A stretch of DNA of 64,000 nt from Nocardioides immobilis (GTDB taxonomy: Bacteria; Actinomycetota; Actinomycetes; Propionibacteriales; Nocardioidaceae): contig NZ_QXGH01000036.1 in assembly GCF_003515065.1 (NCBI RefSeq), positions 20,269-84,268 of the forward strand, given 5' to 3'. The translations under genes and the position numbers were made by a program. How positions within the stretch are numbered: the stretch's first letter is position 1; the number at the start of each line of letters is the position of its first letter. The notes under the pieces are model-generated. The model made no database searches. It was given only the letters and a program-made list of their open reading frames with translations, and was not told where the DNA came from. Positions 34,746 to 42,193 of the stretch are shown piece by piece.

Positions 34746-35489
34746 GTGACGTACGTCAACCCGCTGAACATCGCCGGACCGGATGGAATCCATACCGGAT
34801 CGGCTCCAGACGACGTCCGCGGAGTCCGGCCGCCGCGACAACGGCGCAGCAAGGAGTCGCTCGACCGGGTCCTTGCTGCGGGCGTGCAGGTGTTGGTGGA
34901 TGGCGGCTACGCCGCGTTCACGATCAACGAGGTCGCCCGGCGTGCAGGGGCAAGCTCGGGCCTGATCTATGCCAGGTTCGAGCACAAGGCGGCCCTCTTC
35001 GAGGCCGTCATGGTGCACGAACTGACCCGCATGGTCGACCACGAGAACGCGGCCATCGAGGATCTCGCCGAGCGCCACCTCCCGACCGCTGACCTGATCG
35101 AGGGGATCGTGCGCCTGTTCGCCGACATCGCCCGTCGCGAGGCTCCGCTTACCCATGTCTTCATGGAGCGCACAACGGTGGAGCCGAGCCTGACCACTCA
35201 CGTCAAGGAACTGCGCACGGCACCTCTGCGCATTGCAGAACTGCTGGTACAGCGAGCAGACGATCTGCGCCACACAGACTCACGCAGAGCCGCGGACATG
35301 GCGTTCTGGATCATCACCTCAGCCCTTGAGCGTCGCGTGCACACCGACATGTGGCGACACTGGGAGTCGGAGTCGGAGACAGGGACGGGGCCGGACAAGG
35401 GTTGGGACCTGTTCGTAACAGACCTCGTCGACGTCGTTCATGCGTTCCTGCTCGCGGACGACCCGTCCTCGAGATCTCGGGGCACGTAG
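34746..35489 (+). CDS. TetR-family regulator
   Basis: 247 residues, GTG start. The HTH runs from RRSKESLDRVLAAGVQVLVD through FTINEVARRAGASSGLIYAR (about 34-80); the C-terminal ligand domain follows. It is divergent from the ABC transporter/KOR operon, separated by only 70 bp, so it likely represses that operon and itself. A perfect 12-bp palindrome overlaps the start codon. The first 30 residues before the HTH are long for the family; no other in-frame start is closer. Confidence 0.85.
   Translation: MTYVNPLNIAGPDGIHTGSAPDDVRGVRPPRQRRSKESLDRVLAAGVQVLVDGGYAAFTINEVARRAGASSGLIYARFEHKAALFEAVMVHELTRMVDHENAAIEDLAERHLPTADLIEGIVRLFADIARREAPLTHVFMERTTVEPSLTTHVKELRTAPLRIAELLVQRADDLRHTDSRRAADMAFWIITSALERRVHTDMWRHWESESETGTGPDKGWDLFVTDLVDVVHAFLLADDPSSRSRGT
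34747..34758. promoter_or_regulatory. Palindrome over the TetR start codon
   Basis: TGACGTACGTCA, perfect over 12 bp, begins at the second base of the GTG start. Its place in the short gap between divergent TetR and transporter genes fits an autoregulatory operator. Confidence 0.35.
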
Positions 35490-35535
35490 GCGCCGCGACA
35501 CGCTGACGGCACGGCTGTCGCTCCTAGGTGTGGCC

Positions 35536-36228
35536 TCAGGCGGGCGGTTGGTCGAGGTCGCGCACCTCGGCGCGCAGCTGGGTCATCCGGGCGTCGAGGT
35601 CCGCAGCGATGCGGGCCGCGTCGGTGAGCTCCTCGAGCAGGCCGTGCGGCACGGTGGCGTCGTACTTGTAGTAGATGGAGTGTTCGACGCTGGCCCAGAA
35701 GTCCATGGCGATGGTGCGGATCTGGAGCTCGACGGGGACGTTCTCGGTGCGGTCCGAGAGGAACACCGGGACCTCGATCGTCAGGTGCAGGCTGCGGTAG
35801 CCGTTGGGCTTCGGGGTGGCGATGTAGTCCTCGACCTCGAGGACGGTGACGTCCGACTGGCGGGTCAGCATGTCCTTGATCCAGTAGACGTCGGACACGA
35901 ACGGGCAGACGACCCGGACGCCGGCGATGTCCAGGACGCTCTCGGCGATGGCGTCCAGCGACCCGTCGGCGCCGCGCTTGGCGGCCTTCGCGAACAGGCT
36001 GTCGGGTGACTTGAGCCGGCTCCGGACGTGCTCGATCGGGCTGTGGTCGTACGCCTCCTCGAACTCCTCGCGCAGGATCGCGATCTTGGTGGTGACCTCG
36101 TCGATCGCGAACTTGTACCGCATCCGGAAGCGGTTGAGTCGCCGATGCACCTGCCGCAGCTCGTGGCCCTGGCCGTCGAGGAACGCCACCTCGCCCGGCT
36201 GGGCGAGCTCAGGCTCCGGGGCGGTCAT
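35536..36228 (-). CDS. RelQ-type small alarmone (p)ppGpp synthetase
   Basis: 230 residues with only the RelA/SpoT synthetase domain and no hydrolase domain. Key segments are VLDIAGVRVVCPFVSD, YIATPKPNGYRSLHL (substrate G-loop region) and VELQIRTIAMDFWASVEH, matching RelQ/YjbM. It transfers pyrophosphate from ATP to GTP or GDP. Its ATG overlaps the histidine kinase stop by 4 bp, so it belongs to the two-component operon. A long upstream frame seen in another register was rejected. Confidence 0.9.
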   Translation of the reverse strand: MTAPEPELAQPGEVAFLDGQGHELRQVHRRLNRFRMRYKFAIDEVTTKIAILREEFEEAYDHSPIEHVRSRLKSPDSLFAKAAKRGADGSLDAIAESVLDIAGVRVVCPFVSDVYWIKDMLTRQSDVTVLEVEDYIATPKPNGYRSLHLTIEVPVFLSDRTENVPVELQIRTIAMDFWASVEHSIYYKYDATVPHGLLEELTDAARIAADLDARMTQLRAEVRDLDQPPA

Positions 36229-37637
36229 GACGTGCTCACCGCCAGGGGGAGGCTGACGGTGAACGTGGTGCCGGAGCCGGGGCTGCTGGTGCAGGTGACG
36301 GTGCCGCCGTGGGCCTCGGTGAGCGACTTCACGATCGCCAGCCCGAGTCCCGAACCGCCGTGGTCGCGGGTGCGGGAGGGGTCGGCGCGGTAGAAGCGGT
36401 CGAAGACCTTCGCCTGTACGTCGGACGGCATGCCGGGGCCGGAGTCGTGCACGGAGAGGTCGACGTGGCGGTCGCGGGCGCGGACGGCGACCTCGATCGG
36501 TGAGGTGGCCGGGGTGTGGGCCAACGCGTTGGTGAGGAGGTTGGCGAGGATCTGGCGCAGGCGGGACTGGTCGCCGATGACGACGGGTGGGCTCGCGCCC
36601 GGCTGGGCGTCGACGGAGATCTGTCGTTCGGGCTGCAGCGCCTGGGTGTCGATGACCGCGTCGGTGGCGAGGCTGAGCAGGTCGACCGGGGTTCGCTCGA
36701 GGGGCCGGGACTGGTCGAGATGGGCGAGCAGCAGCATGTCGTCGACCAGGTCGCCCATCCGCTTCGACTCCGACTCGATGCGGGCCATGATCGTGTCGAG
36801 GTCGTCGCTGATCCCGGTGCGCCACATCTCGGCGTGGCCGCGGACGGCGGCGACCGGCGTACGGAGCTCGTGGCTGGCGTCGGAGATGAAGCGTCGGAGC
36901 CGGGTCTCGGAGGTGGTGCTGGCGGAGAAGGCGCGCTCGATCTGGGCGAGCATCCCGTTGAGCGCGTGGGCGAGGCGCCCCACCTCGGTGCCGCGCCGGT
37001 AGTGCGGGACGCGCTCGGTCAGGTCGCCGGCGGCGATCCGTTCGGCCGTGTCCTCGATCCGTTCGAGTGGCTGGAGCCCGATCCGGGCGATGACCCACGC
37101 AGCGGCCGCGGTGAAGAGCAGCACGAGGGCGCTGACCAGCAGCGACAGCCGGGTCAGCCGGGCGACCGTGGCATCGGCGTCGGCGAGCGAGACCGCCAGG
37201 ACCACCGTCTGGCCGGTGTCATCGTCGGAGGTCGCCCGGGCCCGCCACCGGCTGTTCCCGTCGACCGAAGGCACCGTGACGACCTCGTCGGTGCCGACGA
37301 GGTCGGCCTCGTCGAGCTCCGGCGCCGCGTCACCCAGGTCGGGGCCGAGCGAGCAGACCACGTCGCCCTCGCTGTCGAGCACCAGCAGGACGAAGTCGCT
37401 GCGCAGACCTCGGGGGTCGCGGGGGTTGGCGCACAGGTTCCGCGGAGCACCGGGCAGTGGGTTCTCCGCCGCATCGGGGGCGATGGAGCTGACCTGGTCG
37501 TTGACCCGGTCGAGGAGGTAGGACCGCAGGAGGAAGATGCCGGACGCGTTGGCGACGGCGAGCCCCGCCGAGACGAGCAGGACCATCCCCAGGACGAGCC
37601 GGCCGCGGATGGACAGTCCCAGGGACGGGATCCTCAT
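36225..37637 (-). CDS. Sensor histidine kinase (OmpR-class partner)
   Basis: 470 residues: membrane segments at about 14-38 and 163-186 flank an extracellular sensor of about 120 residues, followed by HAMP, a dimerisation domain with His256 in SDASHELRTP, and an ATPase domain with N-box ILANLLTNALAHTP and GSGLGLAIVKS. Two Cys (69, 95) in the sensor may form a disulfide. It shares one base with the regulator stop and precedes the alarmone synthetase. Signal unknown; layout recalls MprB/TrcS. Confidence 0.92.
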   Translation of the reverse strand: MRIPSLGLSIRGRLVLGMVLLVSAGLAVANASGIFLLRSYLLDRVNDQVSSIAPDAAENPLPGAPRNLCANPRDPRGLRSDFVLLVLDSEGDVVCSLGPDLGDAAPELDEADLVGTDEVVTVPSVDGNSRWRARATSDDDTGQTVVLAVSLADADATVARLTRLSLLVSALVLLFTAAAAWVIARIGLQPLERIEDTAERIAAGDLTERVPHYRRGTEVGRLAHALNGMLAQIERAFSASTTSETRLRRFISDASHELRTPVAAVRGHAEMWRTGISDDLDTIMARIESESKRMGDLVDDMLLLAHLDQSRPLERTPVDLLSLATDAVIDTQALQPERQISVDAQPGASPPVVIGDQSRLRQILANLLTNALAHTPATSPIEVAVRARDRHVDLSVHDSGPGMPSDVQAKVFDRFYRADPSRTRDHGGSGLGLAIVKSLTEAHGGTVTCTSSPGSGTTFTVSLPLAVSTS

Positions 37638-38356
37638 CAGGCGGCCTGGACCTTCAGCACGTAGCCGACGCCCCGGATGGTGTGGATGAGGGGCGGTTCG
37701 ATGATGTCGACCTTGCGGCGCAGGTAGCTGATGTAGGACTCGACGACGCCGGAGTTGCCGTTGAAGTCGTAGTGCCAGACATGGTCGAGGATCTGGGCGC
37801 GGCTCATCACCAGCTCGGCGTTGCGCATGAGGAACCGGAGCAGGGCGAACTCGGTCGGGGACAGGGTGACGAGCTTGCCGGCGCGGTGGACCTCGTGGCG
37901 GGCCTCGTCGAGCTCGAGGTCGGCGTACGTGAGCCGGTTGGTCTCCTCGCGGGTCGCGGGTCGGGTACGGCGCAGCACCACCCCGACCCGGGCGACGACC
38001 TCCTCCAGCGAGAACGGCTTGGTGATGTAGTCGTCGCCGCCGAGGGTCAGTCCCGCGAGCCGGTCCTCCAGGGCGTCACGTGCGGTCACGAACACGGCCG
38101 CCATGTCCGGGTGCACCTTCCGGAGCCGGCGCAGCAGGTCGACGCCGTCGGTGTCGGGCAGCATCACGTCGAGGAGCGCGAGGTCGATCTTCACCTTGTC
38201 CGCGTGCGCGACCGCCTCGGTCCCGGTGCTCGCGCGCAGGACCTCGTAGCCGACGAACGCCAGGCTCATCGCCAGCATGTCCTGGATCGCGGGCTCGTCC
38301 TCGACGACCAGCAGTCGGGTGCCCGGCACCACGGAGTCGGGGGTGATCGTTGCCAT
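37637..38356 (-). CDS. OmpR/PhoB-family response regulator
   Basis: 239 residues. The receiver domain has phosphoacceptor Asp63 (LALLDVMLPDTDG), acidic Glu19/Asp20 and Lys in YITKPFSLEE. The winged-helix domain reads LVTLSPTEFALLRFLMRNAE and ends GVVESYISYLRRKVD with IHTIRGVGYVLK. It is the first gene of the regulator-kinase-synthetase operon. DNA targets unknown; the VTC/CotH genes upstream are candidates by position. Confidence 0.93.
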   Translation of the reverse strand: MATITPDSVVPGTRLLVVEDEPAIQDMLAMSLAFVGYEVLRASTGTEAVAHADKVKIDLALLDVMLPDTDGVDLLRRLRKVHPDMAAVFVTARDALEDRLAGLTLGGDDYITKPFSLEEVVARVGVVLRRTRPATREETNRLTYADLELDEARHEVHRAGKLVTLSPTEFALLRFLMRNAELVMSRAQILDHVWHYDFNGNSGVVESYISYLRRKVDIIEPPLIHTIRGVGYVLKVQAA

Positions 38357-38458
38357 GCGCTGAGCATGGCCGGTGTCACTGACCCGAGGCTGGGAGGTTC
38401 CTGGCAGTTGTCTGTGAACACGGGGTCCGAGCCGCTCCCGGGCCCGGGGTCGCGCTCA

Positions 38459-39286
38459 TCAGCTGCCAGGGCGGGCGATGCGCGGAATCGTCAGGTGCCG
38501 CTGCATGGCGCGGTGCCACTTGAGCCTGGGCAGCTCGGGGTGGAGGGCCGCCATCCCGACTCCGAACTTGGAGATCCGGCCGGGTCGGTGTCCGTGGGAC
38601 CAGAGCAGCCGGTCGAGCTCGGAGGGGGTCGACCCGGTCTTAGTCTCGACGATCGCGACGTCGGGGCACGCCAGCTCGCTCCGTCGCTGGTCACCGACGG
38701 CACGCCACCTGACACCGACATCGATGGTGGCCCTGCTGCGCGAACCGGGGAGGTGCAACGTTGTACGACGGTAGGCGCTCACCAGGACGGGCCGGAGCTG
38801 GTCGCTGCGCACGCCGCTCAACCCGGCACCGGCGAGGGCCTCGTCGACGAACCGGTGGCCCTCGTCGGTGAGCGGCCGGAGATCGGCGTCCGGGTGCGGG
38901 ATCCGCTCCTTCACGGTCACCCCCCGTGGCCCTCGGGTCTTGACCTCGAGCCAACACGATCCCGTGTCCAGGTACCTGCGGGTGCGCACCTTGAAGCGGC
39001 GGCGGCGGCCCTGCCCGGCCAGCAGGAAGCTCAGCTGGTCGTCGGTGTCGAGGTACGTCGAGCTGTACCCGAAGCACCGTCGACCCTCGATCTCGAGGAC
39101 CCGCGTGGACGAAGGCACCGCTGCGACGAGGGGAGCGACCGCGGCGATCGGCAGGACGTACTTGCGGTCCACCCGCTGCAGCAGGGACGCCTCCTCGACC
39201 AGCTCGGCCAGGGAGATCGGCGGCAGCTCCTCCCACGCTGCGTCCAGGCCCGGACCTCCGGCGCCGGCGACATCGAGCGCCGTCAT
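38459..39286 (-). CDS. VTC-domain polyphosphate polymerase-like protein
   Basis: 275 residues. The VTC tunnel fold is seen in LLQRVDRKYVLPIAAV, FGYSSTYLDTDDQLSF, RRFKVRTRRYLDTGSCWLEVKTR and a late basic/acidic set ACPDVAIVETKTGS. In yeast Vtc4 these Lys/Arg/Glu residues make polyphosphate from ATP. Bacterial homologues commonly sit beside DUF4956 and CotH genes, as here. It overlaps the DUF4956 gene by 4 bp. Enzymatic activity is inferred from the family. Confidence 0.88.
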   Translation of the reverse strand: MTALDVAGAGGPGLDAAWEELPPISLAELVEEASLLQRVDRKYVLPIAAVAPLVAAVPSSTRVLEIEGRRCFGYSSTYLDTDDQLSFLLAGQGRRRRFKVRTRRYLDTGSCWLEVKTRGPRGVTVKERIPHPDADLRPLTDEGHRFVDEALAGAGLSGVRSDQLRPVLVSAYRRTTLHLPGSRSRATIDVGVRWRAVGDQRRSELACPDVAIVETKTGSTPSELDRLLWSHGHRPGRISKFGVGMAALHPELPRLKWHRAMQRHLTIPRIARPGS

Positions 39287-39879
39287 CGCGCGCCTCCGGC
39301 CCGACGTACGGCGGACCGGGCGATGCCTTTGCTATCGGTGGTCGCGCGGCGGCGCACCCGGACCAGCGTGACGTCGTTGACCAGGTCGGTGCGTTGCACG
39401 TCGAAGGAGACGACCGAGTCTCCCAGCAGGTCCTCGAGGCGTTGTGCGAGCAGCCCGTCGTCGGTGACCGCGGAGTCCAGGACGATGTCCTGCACGGTGG
39501 TGGTCCGCGCCAGCAGGGGGTGGTCGCCGATCCACACCGCGACGAGCACCGCGCCCATCAGGGCCAGGTGGACCGGTTCGAGGACCGACGACAGGCCGCC
39601 CAGCAGACCGAGTGCGATCGCCGCGAAGTAGTAGGCGATCTCGCGCTGCGCGAGCTCCTCCGAACGCAGCCGGATGATCGACAGCACGCCGAAGAGACCC
39701 AGACCGAGACCGGCGCCGACGGAGCCGCCGGCGAGCGCCACGGTGACGGCGAGGACACCAACGTTGACGACGAGGAAGGCGACGACGAGCTCGCGCCGAC
39801 CGCCCCGGCGCAGGAAGATCCCGAAGACGAGGACGACGATCGCCACGGCGTCCGCGGCGAGCATGGCGTACTGGCTCAT
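39283..39879 (-). CDS. DUF4956 membrane protein
   Basis: 198 residues with about four hydrophobic segments in the first 120 residues (AMLAADAVAIVVLVFGIFL, LVVAFLVVNVGVLAVTVAL and two more) and a soluble C-terminal part. GLGLGLFGVLSIIRLRSEEL is typical of DUF4956. It lies between VTC and CotH genes with 4-bp overlaps, the known arrangement for this family. It may form a membrane partner for polyphosphate production or export. Confidence 0.88.
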   Translation of the reverse strand: MSQYAMLAADAVAIVVLVFGIFLRRGGRRELVVAFLVVNVGVLAVTVALAGGSVGAGLGLGLFGVLSIIRLRSEELAQREIAYYFAAIALGLLGGLSSVLEPVHLALMGAVLVAVWIGDHPLLARTTTVQDIVLDSAVTDDGLLAQRLEDLLGDSVVSFDVQRTDLVNDVTLVRVRRRATTDSKGIARSAVRRAGGAR

Positions 39880-41318
39880 GAGTTGCGCCCCTTGTCGTCC
39901 GCGTCGTCGTCGGTGTCGCCCGGAGCGCTGGACTGTGCGCTGCCGGGATCCTCAAGAGCTGCCTCGATGTCGGCGGCCTCGGCGTCGAGGGTCTCGGCGT
40001 CGATGAGGTCGCCGGCCTGATCGCTGAGCACCGCCACCCACTCGTCGAGCACCTCCTGTGCGGCCCCGCTGGTGAACAGTTGCTCTTCGAGATCGGCCAA
40101 CGCCTGCTCGTAGCGGGCGTTGAAGTCCTCGTCGGCCTTGAACCGCTCGACCAGGATGTTCGACCCACCGAACCGACCGGGCGCGCCGTCCCGGTCGCCG
40201 TGACGCTCGAAGCCCTCGGGGACCTCGCCCGGATCGAAGCCCTCCGGCAGCTCCATGCCCTCGGGCGGCTCGAACCCTTCGGGCCGCTCCATGCCCTCCG
40301 GCGGCTCGAAGCCCTCCGGCATCTCCCCGTCACGACCCGGACCGCCACCCATCATCCCGAAGCCACCGAAGGCCAGGTTGTGATCCCACGCGACCACCGT
40401 GAACGAGCCCGACTCCTCGTCGTACCGCAGGTAGGAGTTGTTGCCGGGACCGTCGATGTCGTCGGTGTTGCCGATCAGGTCCTCGAACGCGAGGTAGGTG
40501 GCGAACGCCTCCACGTCCAGGTGGTCGCCGAGCTCGTCCGCGAAGGTCGCGTCGTCGGAGTTGTTGATGAAGTCGAGGAACTCGATCAGCGGCTCGAGGT
40601 TCTCCTCGTCGGAGTCCGTCTCTTGGTCGAAGACGTCCTCGTACGCCGAGGGGTCGTCGCCGCGGTAGGAGTAGTCGCCGCCCGACTCCGCCTTGTACAA
40701 GACGCCCTCGGTGTCGAAGTTCTCCTCGTCCCAGTCCCCGTCGAGGTTCTGTACCACCAGGCGGAGCTTCTCCTCGCCGCCGTTGACCGAGAACCGGGAT
40801 GCGACGGCGTGTTCGGAGGCGAGCCCGGCCTGCTCGAGCAGGTCCAGGGCGACCGCCTCGTTCAGGGCGCTCTCGGTGGTGTTCGAGCGCACCACGAACT
40901 CGGAGTAGCCGTCCAGGTCCTGCCCGTCGACGTACTTGCCGAGGTCGATGAGCCAGGGCAGATCGGTGGGCTCGGCGTCGGAGCTCACCGACATCAGCGA
41001 CGAGTTCCCCTTCAGCCGGAGACCGACGTCCTCGAACGTCTCACCGTCGATGGTCACCGTGGCGGTGATCCATTCCTTCTCGCCGGTGTCCTCGTAGGCG
41101 GCGATCATCTGGTCGAAGTCGTCATCCTCGATCTCGAGGGCGAACGTGTGCACGATCGAGGCGTCATAGACGCTGCCGCTGGTGCTCGCACCTGCGGACC
41201 TCGACGTCTCGTCGGTGGCGGCATCACCCCCTGACGAGCATCCGGTCAACATCAGTGTCGTGGCGACGGCTGTGGCGAGCGATGCGCGCGTTCGAGTAGT
41301 GCGGGGTCGTGATCTCAT
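39876..41318 (-). CDS. CotH-family lipoprotein kinase
   Basis: 480 residues. LMLTGCSSGG gives a lipobox Cys27. The CotH core shows DVGLRLKGNSSL, the loop region LRLVVQNLDGDWDEENFD and the metal/catalytic WDHNLAFGG motif (CotH kinases use a DxN pair). Between core and C-terminus is a repeat of PEGFEPPEGM-like units (about 335-370) that look flexible. The C-terminus is acidic. First gene of the CotH-DUF4956-VTC operon. CotH proteins phosphorylate other surface proteins in Bacillus; the target here is unknown. Confidence 0.88.
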   Translation of the reverse strand: MRSRPRTTRTRASLATAVATTLMLTGCSSGGDAATDETSRSAGASTSGSVYDASIVHTFALEIEDDDFDQMIAAYEDTGEKEWITATVTIDGETFEDVGLRLKGNSSLMSVSSDAEPTDLPWLIDLGKYVDGQDLDGYSEFVVRSNTTESALNEAVALDLLEQAGLASEHAVASRFSVNGGEEKLRLVVQNLDGDWDEENFDTEGVLYKAESGGDYSYRGDDPSAYEDVFDQETDSDEENLEPLIEFLDFINNSDDATFADELGDHLDVEAFATYLAFEDLIGNTDDIDGPGNNSYLRYDEESGSFTVVAWDHNLAFGGFGMMGGGPGRDGEMPEGFEPPEGMERPEGFEPPEGMELPEGFDPGEVPEGFERHGDRDGAPGRFGGSNILVERFKADEDFNARYEQALADLEEQLFTSGAAQEVLDEWVAVLSDQAGDLIDAETLDAEAADIEAALEDPGSAQSSAPGDTDDDADDKGRNS

Positions 41319-41620
41319 GCCAACAGACCTTCGCGCGCATGACTGTGAACATCATGTGACGCGGCAGTGGCCATGCTGGGAACAGAAGATGACTGACGTT
41401 GGCTGTTGCCCCAACGCCCTCCGCGAGCTTCGGAGGTGCTACGCCGGCCCAGCCCGGTTGCCGCGCGCTCTGCCGCGAACCCAGCGCGACCCATTCGATC
41501 CCGGAGGTGACCTTTCCCGTCTGGACTCGCAGGTCGGACCGGGGCATGGGCAGTAGGCCGAGCAACCGTTCGTCAGACCGTCGCCGACGTCGAGTACGCA
41601 CCGCCGGCGGGGTCGACTCA

Positions 41621-41677
41621 TACAACCACCGACGCCTGCACAGCACCCTCGGCATGGCAACCCCAGCCGAGTTCGAG
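41621..41677 (+). pseudogene. IS3-family transposase remnant (C-terminal end)
   Basis: The 19 residues YNHRRLHSTLGMATPAEFE are the classic C-terminal end of an IS3-family OrfB (integrase core, YN..R.H..LG..TP..fe). No upstream DDE core remains in any frame nearby, so only a scrap is left. Confidence 0.75.
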
Positions 41678-41695
41678 GGCGTCACCGTCCGGGGG

Positions 41696-41914
41696 ATGTC
41701 GACCGATGACATACGGGTCGAGGATGCACCCGTTGAGGTCGTTGAGTACGCCGACGCCCGGGGCCTGCAGATCCGGATCTGCGCCACCGACACACCCATC
41801 CAACTGCTGCGGGTCGTCGAGGCGGCCGAGGACGTCATCGACGACCCCGCGCGGCTCGGCGACTGGCAGGACACGACCGGTGGCCGCTGGCGAGGCCTCG
41901 CATTGCGCGCCTGA
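41696..41914 (+). CDS. Hypothetical 72-residue ORF
   Basis: In the same frame as the IS3 scrap, an ATG at 41696 opens a protein-like sequence (VEVVEYADARGLQIRICATD and RLGDWQDTTGGRWRGLALRA). Composition and codon use look coding, but no family is recognised and GGGGG is too near the ATG to be a normal ribosome site. It may equally be the tail of the decayed element. Confidence 0.3.
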   Translation: MSTDDIRVEDAPVEVVEYADARGLQIRICATDTPIQLLRVVEAAEDVIDDPARLGDWQDTTGGRWRGLALRA

Positions 41915-42113
41915 CGCCAAGAGGAGCCAGCGCCCAGCGGCGGTATGGATCGGGGAAACCAGGCGGCTTCATCCGCACGCTCTGACCGAGCTTCCCTGCC
42001 CCGCTTCCTTCCCGAATCACTGGACACCGTCGACTGTCACTGATTGGTCAACTTTCTACCCCGCCGCCCCCTGACACCCCGCTCACACACCCTTCAAACC
42101 TTCGGCACGCATG

Positions 42114-42155
42114 CTACGAAGGTTCGTAGATGGGCCGCCCTCCTCGGGTGGCCCA
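42114..42155. other. oriT-like inverted repeats before the relaxase gene
   Basis: Two stem-loops lie 40-80 bp upstream of the relaxase ATG. The first is CTACGAA (42114-42120), two bases, TTCGTAG (42123-42129). The second is TGGGCCGCCC (42131-42140), a five-base loop, GGGTGGCCCA (42146-42155), ten pairs with one G-T. MobF relaxases nick next to such hairpins in oriT. A role as an operator is also possible. Confidence 0.5.
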
Positions 42156-42193
42156 CGAGTCATTTTCGGGCGACTTGTTGGACGTGATTGGTC

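Larger units (their letters stand above)
41319..42193. other. Accessory junction with IS3 remnant and oriT-like repeats
   Basis: An 875-base stretch without an intact large gene. It holds an IS3-type transposase scrap (41621-41677), a doubtful 72-codon frame (41696-41914) and inverted repeats just ahead of the relaxase gene. It marks the change from the chromosomal CotH operon to mobile-element DNA. Confidence 0.6.
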
